Assembly (NCBI GenBank): GCA_910585255.1
Contig: CAJUEI010000069.1
Coordinates: 1-16,443, forward strand
Reading direction: 5' to 3'
Source: an uncultured Lachnospiraceae bacterium
Lineage (GTDB): Bacteria; Bacillota; Clostridia; Lachnospirales; Lachnospiraceae
DNA length: 16,443 nucleotides
In this document: positions 1 through 8,274 of the stretch, piece after piece
Layout of the letters: each line of letters begins with the position of its first letter
Position numbering within the stretch: position 1 is the stretch's first letter
Notes under the pieces: generated by a model
Databases searched by the model: none
The model's input: only the letters and a program-made list of their open reading frames with translations
Told to the model about the DNA's origin: nothing
Translations under genes and position numbers: made by a program

Positions 1-45
1 CGCTTTCGCCTTGGCGGCTTAGAAGCGGGGGACTTCCTTGATGAG
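1..45. repeat. IS200/IS605-type left-end hairpin (cut by window edge)
   Basis: CGCTT (1-5) pairs with AAGCG (23-27), and inside it CGCC (7-10) pairs with GGCG (13-16) across a TT loop. Subterminal hairpins of this kind are what Y1 transposases recognise at IS200/IS605 ends. It lies directly after the point where tnpA homology stops, so I read it as the element's left end. The outermost bases and the target flank are outside the window. Confidence 0.5.
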
Positions 46-245
46 GTTAAAAAATGTATGTAGTCTTTGTCCGTTTCCATAGCAATGATATCCCATCCGT
101 TAAAACTACATATATCGAAAATCCTTTGTTTTACGTTTGCGTCAATAGCACCTATAAGCAATTGTTTTTGATATTTTGCAACTAATACGATATGTATTTT
201 AAGACTATACTTGCGTCTATTATGACGATTATATCCATTGTCCAT
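46..245 (-). pseudogene. tnpA: Truncated IS200/IS605 TnpA (Y1 transposase) remnant
   Basis: Reading the minus strand from the ATG at 245-243 gives about 66 residues with the N-terminal pattern of the small HUH (Y1) transposase: YSLKIHIVLVAKYQKQLL, then METDKDYIHFL. A GAGAGGTG ribosome site precedes the ATG. Two defects are visible. The HUH motif, normally His-x-His, reads Tyr62-Ile63-His64, so the first metal ligand is lost. Homology also stops right after residue 66, where the frame runs into the terminal hairpin, so the rest of the protein with the catalytic tyrosine is missing (the family is usually about 130-150 aa). The gene is divergent from tnpB, as in IS605-type elements. I infer it cannot support transposition by itself. 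The deletion endpoint is judged by eye. Confidence 0.75.
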
Positions 246-259
246 AATTCACCTCTCTA

Positions 260-288
260 TTGATTTTCACTAATTACTATTATATAAT
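260..288 (+). promoter_or_regulatory. Promoter of tnpB (IS605-type)
   Basis: TTGATT (260-265), a 17-bp spacer and TATAAT (283-288) form a good sigma-A promoter pointing at tnpB. The start codon at 324 has an AAGGAG ribosome site at 311-316. On the opposite strand the same AT-rich stretch also offers a TATAAT-like box for the divergent tnpA remnant. Confidence 0.6.
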
Positions 289-323
289 ATATTCAGTGAA
301 ATATCAATGAAAGGAGTACATAT

Positions 324-1463
324 ATGGAACAGATAACAATTACAGCAAAAATACAAATATCTGCTACATCAGAGGGTAAAAAATTGCTTAATAGAACAAT
401 GTCTATATATACGGATGCTTGTAACTATGTTTCCGATTATGTATTTCGCACACACGACTTAAAGCAGTTTTCTCTTAATAAGGTTCTATATTCTATCTTG
501 CGTGAGAAATTTGGTCTTAAATCTCAAATGGCTCAGTCTGTATTTAAGACTGTTATTGCAAGATATAAAACAATTCTTGAAAACCAAAAAGAATGGATAA
601 AACCATCTTTTAAGAAATCACAGTATGACCTTGTATGGAACAGAGATTACTCTTTAGTACAAAACTATTTTTCAGTGAATACTTTAATGGGTCGTGTGAA
701 ACTTTCATATTTCTCCAAAGGTATGTCGAAATATTTCAACCATGATAGATATAAGTTTGGCACCGCAAAACTGGTCAATAGGCATGGCAAGTATTTTTTG
801 CATATACCAATAACTTATGAAGTAGAAGAAAGTAATGTTTCTGATATATGTAATGTTGTTGGTATTGACAGAGGTATTAACTTTGTTGTTACTACTTATG
901 ACAGTAAACATAAGTCAGAATTTGTTAGTGGAAAGTCCATCAAACAAAAAAGAGCTGGTTATGCCAAACTTCGGAAAGAGCTTCAAATGCGTCAGACACC
1001 ATCTGCAAGACGAAGAATAAAAGCCATTGGTTCACGAGAAAACCGTTGGATGCAAGATGTGAATCATTGTGTATCAAAGGCACTCGTGGAGAAAAATCCG
1101 AAGCATACATTATTCGTTCTTGAAGACTTGTCTGGTATTAGAAATGTCACTGAGCGTGTCAAAACGAAAGAACGCTATGTATCAGTATCATGGTCTTTTT
1201 ATGACTTTGAACAGAAACTTATCTATAAGGCGAAACAAAAACAGTCTACTGTAATTAAGGTTAATCCTGCTTATACAAGTCAGTGTTGCCCTATATGTGG
1301 ACATGTTGAAAAATCTAACCGTAATAAGAAAATACATCTGTTTACTTGTAAGAATTGTGGATATAAATCGAATGATGACCGTATTGGAGCTATGAACCTG
1401 TACCGTATGGGAATTAACTTTCTTGAGGAAAGTCAAGTACCTAGTACAGTTACAGTTGAGTAA
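324..1463 (+). CDS. tnpB: TnpB RNA-guided nuclease, IS200/IS605 type
   Basis: This 379-aa protein belongs to the TnpB family: transposon-encoded, RNA-guided DNA nucleases ancestral to Cas12. They use an omega RNA made from the element's right end to cut DNA, which favours retention of the element. All three RuvC acidic residues are present: Asp182 in GIDRG, Glu267 in VLEDL and Asp352 in NDDRIGAMNL. The zinc ribbon is complete (CPIC at 322-325, CKNC at 342-345). The N-terminal part (about 1-175) corresponds to the wedge/REC-like region. AAGGAG lies 7 nt before the ATG. The length is normal and no frameshift or stop is seen, so the nuclease should be active, although its divergent TnpA is a truncated remnant. 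A purely structural alternative is unlikely with the intact triad. Confidence 0.93.
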   Translation: MEQITITAKIQISATSEGKKLLNRTMSIYTDACNYVSDYVFRTHDLKQFSLNKVLYSILREKFGLKSQMAQSVFKTVIARYKTILENQKEWIKPSFKKSQYDLVWNRDYSLVQNYFSVNTLMGRVKLSYFSKGMSKYFNHDRYKFGTAKLVNRHGKYFLHIPITYEVEESNVSDICNVVGIDRGINFVVTTYDSKHKSEFVSGKSIKQKRAGYAKLRKELQMRQTPSARRRIKAIGSRENRWMQDVNHCVSKALVEKNPKHTLFVLEDLSGIRNVTERVKTKERYVSVSWSFYDFEQKLIYKAKQKQSTVIKVNPAYTSQCCPICGHVEKSNRNKKIHLFTCKNCGYKSNDDRIGAMNLYRMGINFLEESQVPSTVTVE

Positions 1464-1612
1464 ACTCTACTGTAAAGGGTGTTGTCAACCATCCTATGAT
1501 GTAACGCCACTTTAGGTAGTAATACTTATTGGGGATAAAAGGTCGGAGGTGCAAGCCGTTACTACGACTGGGCAGTTACAAGCCCATCACCTTTGGGTGA
1601 TGGGTAGTTGAC
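1450..1612 (+). ncRNA. Probable omega (right-end) RNA and right end of the IS605-type element
   Basis: The stretch covering the tnpB stop and 3' flank can form three helices. TTACAGT..ACTGTAA (1450-1456/1469-1475) overlaps the stop codon. GTAGTAA (1516-1522) pairs with TTACTAC (1559-1565). A 9-bp terminal hairpin CCCATCACC/GGTGATGGG spans 1583-1604 with a TTTG loop, followed by TAGTTGAC. A terminal hairpin plus a short end motif is typical of IS200/IS605 right ends, and TnpB guide scaffolds are transcribed from exactly this position. The guide would be the host sequence beginning about 1613. The exact RNA ends are inferred. Confidence 0.65.
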
Positions 1613-1691
1613 ATATGAAAAATGATGAAAGTCGTTTTTACATTTCCATTTGGATAGATTCTATGTATTGGTATAACAGGAGGATAAGAAC

Positions 1692-3299
1692 ATGCCAGTA
1701 AAATATGTATTTGTAACCGGTGGTGTCGTTTCGGGTTTGGGAAAGGGAATTACGGCGGCTTCCTTAGGGCGGCTGTTAAAGGCTCGGGGATATTCTGTAA
1801 CGATGCAGAAGTTTGATCCCTATATTAATATTGATCCGGGAACTATGAATCCGATACAACATGGAGAAGTATTTGTAACAGATGACGGAGCAGAGACGGA
1901 TTTGGATTTGGGGCATTATGAGAGATTTATTGATGAAAGCTTAACAAAGAATTCTAATGTTACAACTGGTAAAATTTACTGGTCTGTTTTGAATAAGGAG
2001 AGACGAGGAGATTTTGGAGGTAGTACAGTACAGGTGATTCCCCATATTACAAATGAGATTAAAAGCCGGTTTCATCGGGATTACAAAACAGAAAAGATGA
2101 AAATTGCTATTATTGAGGTAGGGGGAACCGTAGGAGATATTGAAAGCCTTCCGTTTTTGGAATCGATTCGTCAGTTTCAGCAGGAAGTAGGACGAGAAAA
2201 TGCAATTTTAATCCATGTTACACTGATTCCTTACTTAAAGTCTTCCGGGGAGATGAAGACGAAACCGACTCAGGCAAGTGTAAAGGAACTGCAGGGAATC
2301 GGAATTCAGCCGGATATTATTGTCTGTCGTTCGGAACATCCGATGGAGCAGGCGATTAAAGATAAAATTGCATTATTCTGTAATGTGCCAAGCAATCATG
2401 TACTGCAGAACTTAGATGTAGAGATCTTATATGAGGCTCCTCTTGCGATGGAAAAAGAACATCTGGCAGAGGTAGCATGTGAATGTCTGCAGCTAGAGTG
2501 TCCTCTTCCCAATCTGGAAGACTGGGAATCGATGGTAACAGCGTGGAAAAATCCGGTTCGAACAGTGCCGATTGCTTTGGTCGGAAAATATATTCAGCTT
2601 CATGATGCCTATATCAGTGTAGTAGAGGCATTAAAACATGGAGGAGTAGCGAATTCTGCCAGTGTAGAGATAAAGTGGGTAGATTCGGAGCTGCTGACAG
2701 AAGCAAATGCAGAAGAAGTATTAGGAGATGTAAAGGGAATTTTAGTTCCAGGAGGTTTTGGAGACAGAGGAATTGAGGGAAAGATTGCAGCGATTCGCTA
2801 TGCCAGAACCCATCAGGTTCCGTTTTTAGGGCTTTGTCTTGGGATGCAGCTTTCCATTGTTGAGTTTGCCAGAAATGTAATCGGTTATGCAGATGCACAT
2901 AGCGTAGAATTAAATCCTCTTACAACCCATCCGGTTATCCATCTGATGCCGGAACAGGACGGAGTAGAGGATATTGGGGGAACGCTTCGGTTGGGAGCAT
3001 ATCCCTGCGTACTGGACAAGACGTCAAAGGCATATGAATTATATGGGGAAGAATTAATCTATGAGCGGCATCGGCATCGCTATGAAGTCAACAACGATTT
3101 TCGGAATATACTGACGGAAAAAGGAATGAAATTGGCTGGGATTTCTCCTGACGGAAGAATTATTGAGATGATAGAGCTGCCAAGTCATCCTTGGTTTATC
3201 GGGACACAAGGACACCCGGAATTAAAGTCCCGTCCAAATCGTCCTCACCCTTTATTTAGGGGATTTATTAGTGCTGCGATTGCATATGAGAAGAAATAG
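1692..3299 (+). CDS. pyrG: CTP synthase (glutamine-hydrolysing)
   Basis: This 535-aa protein converts UTP, ATP and glutamine to CTP, the last step of de novo CTP synthesis. The N-terminal synthetase domain (about 1-270) begins KYVFVTGGVVSGLGKG, the CTP-synthase P-loop, and continues with the DPYINIDPGTMNP and DDGAETDLDLGHYERF signatures. The C-terminal class-I glutamine amidotransferase domain carries the oxyanion loop GGFGDRG, the nucleophile Cys382 in GLCLGMQ, and His508/Glu510 in GHPE. AGGAGG (1678-1683) lies 8 nt before the ATG. The length matches the family. The IS605-type element ends only about 80 bp upstream, and I see no convincing native promoter or attenuator in that gap, so the insertion may have changed its expression. 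A terminator follows directly. Confidence 0.98.
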   Translation: MPVKYVFVTGGVVSGLGKGITAASLGRLLKARGYSVTMQKFDPYINIDPGTMNPIQHGEVFVTDDGAETDLDLGHYERFIDESLTKNSNVTTGKIYWSVLNKERRGDFGGSTVQVIPHITNEIKSRFHRDYKTEKMKIAIIEVGGTVGDIESLPFLESIRQFQQEVGRENAILIHVTLIPYLKSSGEMKTKPTQASVKELQGIGIQPDIIVCRSEHPMEQAIKDKIALFCNVPSNHVLQNLDVEILYEAPLAMEKEHLAEVACECLQLECPLPNLEDWESMVTAWKNPVRTVPIALVGKYIQLHDAYISVVEALKHGGVANSASVEIKWVDSELLTEANAEEVLGDVKGILVPGGFGDRGIEGKIAAIRYARTHQVPFLGLCLGMQLSIVEFARNVIGYADAHSVELNPLTTHPVIHLMPEQDGVEDIGGTLRLGAYPCVLDKTSKAYELYGEELIYERHRHRYEVNNDFRNILTEKGMKLAGISPDGRIIEMIELPSHPWFIGTQGHPELKSRPNRPHPLFRGFISAAIAYEKK

Positions 3300-3313
3300 A
3301 AAGTAAGAAAATC

Positions 3314-3350
3314 CGCATCTATTGGAGAAAAAATAGATGCGATTTCTTTT
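3314..3350 (+). terminator. Terminator of pyrG
   Basis: A 9-bp perfect stem CGCATCTAT/ATAGATGCG (3314-3322/3333-3341) is followed by ATTTCTTTT. It lies 15 nt after the pyrG stop. An A-rich run precedes the stem, so it may also work in the other direction. Confidence 0.85.
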
Positions 3351-3364
3351 GTAAATTTTATAAA

Positions 3365-3390
3365 AACAGGGAAATACCTGCTGTTCTTTT
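3365..3390 (+). terminator. Possible second terminator after pyrG
   Basis: AACAGGG (3365-3371) can pair with CC and CTGTT (3377-3385) with a small bulge, followed by CTTTT. It is weaker than the hairpin at 3314 and may be a backup. Confidence 0.35.
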
Positions 3391-3502
3391 ATGGAGTCGG
3401 GTCAAAGGAAATTCGGAATCTGCTCTGTTACTTCTTTAATAGGTTAAAAATAGGACTTTTTGTAAATTATAAATAAGAAAGAAATTTTTAATAATTGCAT
3501 TA

Positions 3503-3531
3503 TTGATTTATGGACAGACTAACTCTATAAT
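3503..3531 (+). promoter_or_regulatory. Sigma-A promoter of ftsH-uvrC
   Basis: TTGATT (3503-3508), a 17-bp spacer and a perfect TATAAT (3526-3531), with A/T-tracts just upstream that could act as an UP element. Transcription would start near 3538, leaving a leader of about 77 nt before ftsH. Confidence 0.75.
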
Positions 3532-3614
3532 TGAAAATGGCAGAATTATTTTTTAAAAGTATGGCAAGGTATTTTTAGCTTATAAAACCCTATAGCGGAG
3601 GATAAGGAGAGTTT

Positions 3615-5543
3615 ATGGATAATTTTAACAACAATGGAAATCAGAATGGAAATGGCGGAAATGACGGGAAGATGCCGAAGAATACGCAGACCATTATTAT
3701 TCTGATTATATCCGGACTCATTATGGTCATGCTGATTAGCTTTATGTCAAACTGGATGGCAAGCAGCACGACAAAAGAAATTACCTATAATGAGTTTTTA
3801 GAAAAGCTGGAGGAAGGTTCGATTGCTTCGGTTCAGATTCAGTCGGATCGCATTGTAGCGGTTCCAAAGGCACAGCTTAGCAATATGATGCAGTTATCTT
3901 ATTATACCGGAATTGCAGAGGATATTACAACGATTAGTGCCAGATGTGAGGCAGCGGGTGTGGATTACAGTGCACCTGTAGCAAAGTCCAGCTCAGTGAT
4001 TTTAGATTTTATTATGGTATGGGTACTTCCGATTTTATTGATGTATATGGTATTGGGACTAATTATGCGAAGAGCTTCCCGTGGCGGAGGAATGATGGGC
4101 GTAGGAAAGAGCAATGCAAAAGTCTATGTACAGAAGGAGACGGGTGTAACTTTTAAAGATGTGGCAGGACAGGACGAGGCAAAAGAGTCTTTGACGGAAA
4201 TTGTAGACTTTCTTCACAATCCGCAGAAGTATGTAAAAATCGGAGCAAAACTGCCAAAGGGAGCACTTTTGGTCGGACCTCCCGGCACTGGAAAAACCTT
4301 GCTTGCAAAAGCAGTAGCAGGGGAGGCAAAAGTTCCGTTTTTTTCACTTGCCGGATCGGATTTTGTAGAAATGTTTGTCGGTGTAGGAGCTTCCCGTGTG
4401 CGGGATTTGTTTAAACAGGCACAGGGCAATGCACCTTGTATTATTTTTATTGATGAGATTGATGCGATTGGAAAAACCCGAGATACCCGCTATGGCGGAA
4501 ATGATGAGCGGGAGCAGACCTTAAATCAGTTGTTGGCGGAGATGGACGGATTTGATACTTCAAAAGGAATCTTTCTGCTTGCTGCTACGAATCGTCCAGA
4601 GATTTTGGATAAGGCTTTGCTGCGTCCGGGACGGTTTGACCGCCGAATTATTGTAGATAAGCCTGATTTAAGAGGACGAAAGGATGTACTGCGGGTTCAC
4701 GCTAAGACCGTTGCTTTAGATGAGACGGTGGATTTGGATGAAATTGCAATGGCAACTTCTGGGGCAGTGGGATCGGATTTGGCAAATATGATTAATGAGG
4801 CAGCAATTCTTGCCGTAAAACAGGGAAGAACGGCAGTATCGCAGGCAGACTTATTTGAATCGGTAGAAGTGGTAATTGCAGGAAAAGAGAAAAAAGACCG
4901 GATTCTTGGGATGCAGGAGAAAAAGACCGTTGCCTATCATGAGGTGGGACATGCACTTGCTACAGCACTGCAAAAAGATGCTGAACCTGTGCAGAAGATT
5001 ACGATTGTGCCTCGGACAATGGGTTCCCTTGGGTATGTCATGCAGGTTCCAGAGGAAGAAAAGTATTTGATGACACGGGACGAACTGCAGGCAAGGCTGA
5101 TTACGCTGCTTGCCGGACGTGCTTCAGAAGAGATTGTATTTGGTACAATTACAACCGGAGCTTCGAATGATATTGAAAAAGCGACTAAGATAGCAAGAGC
5201 AATGATTACACAGTATGGAATGTCAGAGAAATTTGGATTGATGAGTTTAGAAAGTGTGGAAAATCAATATTTAGATGGACGGACAGTGACAAACTGCGGA
5301 GATGCGACTGCTACAGAGATTGATAAAGAGATTATGCTGATTTTAAAAAGTTCCTATGAAAAGGCAAAAGAGATGCTTTCAGAAAACCGGGAAGTGTTAG
5401 ATAAAATTGCAGAATATCTATTTGAAAAAGAAACAATTACCGGAAAAGAATTTATGAAAATTTTCCGAAAAGTGCGTGGAGAAGAAGAGGAAGAGGTTGG
5501 GTCGGTTGAAGAGAAGCAAAATTCGTTGGATGCTGTCTGGTAA
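3615..5543 (+). CDS. ftsH: ATP-dependent zinc metalloprotease FtsH
   Basis: This 642-aa membrane-anchored AAA+ protease degrades misfolded membrane proteins and short-lived regulators; in spore formers it is also needed for normal sporulation. An Asn/Gly-rich cytoplasmic start (1-25) is followed by TM1 (about 26-47), an extracytoplasmic domain of about 80 residues, and TM2 (about 128-150). The AAA domain has Walker A GPPGTGKT (221-228), Walker B IIFIDE ending at Glu281, and an SRH with RPGRFDR. The M41 peptidase domain carries the zinc site H442-E-V-G-H446 and the third ligand Asp519 in SNDIEKAT. The C-terminus is acidic. GGAGGATAAGGAGA precedes the ATG. uvrC starts 16 nt after the stop, so the two are probably co-transcribed. 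In B. subtilis ftsH follows tilS-hpt beyond spoIIE; here it lies upstream with other partners. Confidence 0.97.
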   Translation: MDNFNNNGNQNGNGGNDGKMPKNTQTIIILIISGLIMVMLISFMSNWMASSTTKEITYNEFLEKLEEGSIASVQIQSDRIVAVPKAQLSNMMQLSYYTGIAEDITTISARCEAAGVDYSAPVAKSSSVILDFIMVWVLPILLMYMVLGLIMRRASRGGGMMGVGKSNAKVYVQKETGVTFKDVAGQDEAKESLTEIVDFLHNPQKYVKIGAKLPKGALLVGPPGTGKTLLAKAVAGEAKVPFFSLAGSDFVEMFVGVGASRVRDLFKQAQGNAPCIIFIDEIDAIGKTRDTRYGGNDEREQTLNQLLAEMDGFDTSKGIFLLAATNRPEILDKALLRPGRFDRRIIVDKPDLRGRKDVLRVHAKTVALDETVDLDEIAMATSGAVGSDLANMINEAAILAVKQGRTAVSQADLFESVEVVIAGKEKKDRILGMQEKKTVAYHEVGHALATALQKDAEPVQKITIVPRTMGSLGYVMQVPEEEKYLMTRDELQARLITLLAGRASEEIVFGTITTGASNDIEKATKIARAMITQYGMSEKFGLMSLESVENQYLDGRTVTNCGDATATEIDKEIMLILKSSYEKAKEMLSENREVLDKIAEYLFEKETITGKEFMKIFRKVRGEEEEEVGSVEEKQNSLDAVW

Positions 5544-5559
5544 AAAGAGGAAATAGAAA

Positions 5560-7437
5560 ATGGAGGAAAAGGAATTTGATATACAGGAAGAATTAAAAAA
5601 ACTTCCTAAAGAGCCAGGGGTCTATCTGATGCATGATGAAAAAGACGAGATTATCTATGTAGGAAAGGCGATTAGTTTAAAAAATCGGGTGCGGCAGTAT
5701 TTTCAAAGCAGCCGGAATAAGACAGCAAAGATTGAACAGATGGTTTCAAGGATTCATCATTTTGAATATATTATTACGGATTCCGAATTAGAAGCACTGG
5801 TGTTGGAATGTAATTTAATTAAGGAGTATCAGCCCCGCTATAATACCATGTTAAAGGATGACAAAGCTTATCCTTATATTAAAGTAACCGTAAATGAAGC
5901 GTTTCCACGAATTCTTTTTGCACGGGAGATGAAAAAGGATAAGTGCAGGTATTTTGGACCTTATACTAACGGCGGAGCAGTAAAGGATATCTTAGAGCTG
6001 CTCCGCAAGCTTTATAAGATTCGTACCTGTAATCGAGTGCTTCCGAAAGAGGCAGGGAAGGCACGTCCCTGCTTAAATTATCATATGAAACAGTGCAATG
6101 CTCCCTGTCAGGGACAGATAGAAGCAGCGGATTATCAGAAATCGATTCAGAAGGCATTGGATTTTTTAAATGGAAATTATGGAGAGATTACAGAGGAATT
6201 AGAGAAAAAGATGCAGGCGGCATCTGAGGCAATGGCATATGAAGAGGCAAAAGAGTATCGGGATCTGTTAGAAAGTGTAAAGCAGATTGCACAGAAGCAG
6301 AAGATAACCAGCAGTGAAATGGAAGATCGGGATGTAATTGCATTTGCCCAGGAGGAGGCGGATGCGGTAGTTCAGGTATTTTTTATTCGGGGCGGAAAGC
6401 TGATTGGACGGGAACATTTTCATTTGACGGTAGCTCCTCAGGAGAGTCGGGAACAGATTATGACCAGCTTTCTGAAACAGTACTATGCCGGAACTCCTTT
6501 TATTCCAAGGGAATTGATGCTTCAGGAGGAAGTGGAAGAAGCCGAGATTTTAACGGAGTGGCTGAGCAAGAGACGGGGACAGAAGGTCTATATTCGTGTT
6601 CCAAAAAAGGGACAGAAGGAAAAACTGGTGGATCTGGCAGCCCGAAATGCACGGATGGTATTGGAACAGGATAAAGAAAAGATCAAGCGGGAAGAACTGC
6701 GGACACGGGGAGCCGTACAGCAGATAGAGGAGTGGCTTGGGGTGAAAGGAATTGCTCGAATAGAGGCATTTGATATCTCAAATACCAATGGATTTGAATC
6801 GGTCGGCTCGATGGTTGTCTATGAGGATGGGAAGCCAAAGCGAAGTGATTATCGAAAATTTCGAATTAAGACGGTAGTTGGATCGGATGATTATGCCAGT
6901 ATGAGGGAAGTACTTATCAGGCGGTTTGTACATGGACTTTCTGAACTTCAGGAAGAGAAAGAGGGAGTTGGAAATTTTACAAGATTTCCAGATTTAATTA
7001 TGATGGATGGAGGACGGGGGCAGGTCAATGTCTGCCTTGCCGTGTTGGAACAGCTTCAATTAAAGATTCCGGTATGCGGAATGGTAAAGGATGAGAATCA
7101 CCGAACAAGAGGACTTTATTTTCAAAATGTAGAGATTCCTATTGAGAAGTCTTCGGAAGGGTTTCGGCTGATTACCCGGATTCAAGATGAAGCCCATCGG
7201 TTTGCAATAGAGTATCATCGAAGCCTGCGGGCGAAGGGACAGGTTCATTCGATTTTGGATGATATTGAAGGAATCGGACCAGTAAGAAGAAGGGCATTGA
7301 TGCGGAGATTTCAGGATATAGAAAGTATTCGGTCGGCTACGGTGGAGGAATTAAAAGATATAGAGTCAATGAATGAAAAGGCAGCAGAACAGGTGTATCG
7401 GTTTTTTCATCCCGAGGGAGGGAACGGAATAATTTGA
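5560..7437 (+). CDS. uvrC: Excinuclease ABC subunit C
   Basis: This 625-aa protein is the endonuclease of UvrABC nucleotide excision repair; it cuts the damaged strand on both sides of the lesion. Domains in order: the GIY-YIG nuclease (about 12-95; GVYLMHD, IIYVGKA, catalytic Glu83 in LVLECNLIK) for the 3' cut; a Cys-rich segment with CLNYHMKQCNAPC; a UVR motif (about 200-235) that binds UvrB; the RNase H-like domain with Asp405 in EAFDISNTNG for the 5' cut; and a C-terminal tandem helix-hairpin-helix (IEGIGPVRRRALMRRF). The length is normal and no defect is visible. AGAGGAAA lies upstream of the ATG. It sits 16 nt after ftsH and most likely uses the ftsH promoter. No terminator separates it from the next gene, which has its own promoter overlapping the uvrC stop. 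Confidence 0.98.
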   Translation: MEEKEFDIQEELKKLPKEPGVYLMHDEKDEIIYVGKAISLKNRVRQYFQSSRNKTAKIEQMVSRIHHFEYIITDSELEALVLECNLIKEYQPRYNTMLKDDKAYPYIKVTVNEAFPRILFAREMKKDKCRYFGPYTNGGAVKDILELLRKLYKIRTCNRVLPKEAGKARPCLNYHMKQCNAPCQGQIEAADYQKSIQKALDFLNGNYGEITEELEKKMQAASEAMAYEEAKEYRDLLESVKQIAQKQKITSSEMEDRDVIAFAQEEADAVVQVFFIRGGKLIGREHFHLTVAPQESREQIMTSFLKQYYAGTPFIPRELMLQEEVEEAEILTEWLSKRRGQKVYIRVPKKGQKEKLVDLAARNARMVLEQDKEKIKREELRTRGAVQQIEEWLGVKGIARIEAFDISNTNGFESVGSMVVYEDGKPKRSDYRKFRIKTVVGSDDYASMREVLIRRFVHGLSELQEEKEGVGNFTRFPDLIMMDGGRGQVNVCLAVLEQLQLKIPVCGMVKDENHRTRGLYFQNVEIPIEKSSEGFRLITRIQDEAHRFAIEYHRSLRAKGQVHSILDDIEGIGPVRRRALMRRFQDIESIRSATVEELKDIESMNEKAAEQVYRFFHPEGGNGII

Positions 7438-7438
7438 T

Positions 7439-7466
7439 TTGCAATTAAAGGGAAATACGTTATAAT
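7439..7466 (+). promoter_or_regulatory. Promoter of the short-chain dehydrogenase gene
   Basis: TTGCAA (7439-7444), a 16-bp spacer and a perfect TATAAT (7461-7466). A transcript would start around 7473. That makes the upstream ATG at 7477 almost leaderless and supports the ATG at 7501 as the true start. Confidence 0.6.
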
Positions 7467-7500
7467 AGAGGTAGTTATGTTTGGAAAGGAGAAAGAAGAT

Positions 7501-8259
7501 ATGGACACAAAACAGATGCTGGAAGGAAAAGTAGCAATTGTAACAGGAGGAACCAGGGGAATTGGGCTTTCGATTGTAAGAAAGTTTTTAAATGCTGGAG
7601 CAAAGGTGGCGTTGTGCGGTTCGAGACAGGAATCAGTGGAGAAGGCATTGGGAATTTTAAGGGAAGAGAATTCGGAATATCCGGTAATAGGGATGTGGCC
7701 GGAACTGACGGATTATGCTGCAGTAGAAAAGGCAGCAGGTGAGGTAAAAGAAAAATTTGGAAAGATTGATATTTTAGTAAATAATGCAGGGATTTCGGCT
7801 AGGGAATCGATCTATGAGTATAAGCCGGAAGATTTTGCTAAGATTATGGATTTGAATGTAAATGCGGTCTTTTATTTTATTCGGGCAGTGGTACCTTATA
7901 TGAAGGAGCAGGGAGGCGGATCGATTGTAAATACCAGTTCGGTAGTGAGTATTCGTGGACAGGCTGCTGGGTGCGGGTATCCTACTTCGAAATTTGCAGT
8001 GAATGGTTTGACGATTTCTTTGGCGAGAGAGCTGGGAAAGGATCAGATTCGTGTAAATGCAGTGGCTCCTGGCGTGACTCGGACAGATATGGTGGCAGCA
8101 CTTCCAGAGGAGATGGTAAAGCGGATTTCTGCGGGGATTCCTTTAAATAGAGTGGGAGAACCAGATGAAGTGGCAGATGCATTTTTGTTCTTGGCAAGTG
8201 ATATGGCAGGGTATGTAACGGGAGAGATCCTTTCAGTGGATGGGGCTACGATTCCTTAG
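7501..8259 (+). CDS. Short-chain dehydrogenase/reductase (FabG/BaiA-like)
   Basis: This 252-aa NAD(P)-dependent oxidoreductase belongs to the classical SDR family. It shows the Rossmann motif TGGTRGIG (about 18-25), NNAG, and the catalytic Ser147, Tyr160 and Lys164 (SS...YPTSK) at the usual spacing, with a C-terminal SVDGATIP as in FabG-like enzymes. After the second beta strand it reads CGSRQES; an Arg there usually goes with NADPH preference. The tone resembles FabG and also the clostridial 3alpha-hydroxysteroid dehydrogenase BaiA (TGGTRGIG, YPxSK, FLASD), but no fatty-acid or bai genes are nearby, so the substrate is unknown. I chose the ATG at 7501 because AAAGGAG (7485-7491) lies 9 nt before it; the in-frame ATG at 7477 has no ribosome site. 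A structured repeat element starts 15 nt after the stop. Confidence 0.9.
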   Translation: MDTKQMLEGKVAIVTGGTRGIGLSIVRKFLNAGAKVALCGSRQESVEKALGILREENSEYPVIGMWPELTDYAAVEKAAGEVKEKFGKIDILVNNAGISARESIYEYKPEDFAKIMDLNVNAVFYFIRAVVPYMKEQGGGSIVNTSSVVSIRGQAAGCGYPTSKFAVNGLTISLARELGKDQIRVNAVAPGVTRTDMVAALPEEMVKRISAGIPLNRVGEPDEVADAFLFLASDMAGYVTGEILSVDGATIP

Positions 8260-8274
8260 GGGGTCGGAGAGGAT

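Larger units (their letters stand above)
3300..3614. other. Intergenic region between pyrG and ftsH
   Basis: This 315-bp gap holds the pyrG terminator, a possible backup terminator and the ftsH promoter. The middle (about 3391-3490) is AT-rich with no reading frame or clear structure that I can support. Confidence 0.6.

Noticed and set aside
1650..1678. TTGGAT-N17-TATAAC in front of pyrG
   Set aside because: Transcription would begin after the ribosome site, so it cannot drive normal pyrG translation.
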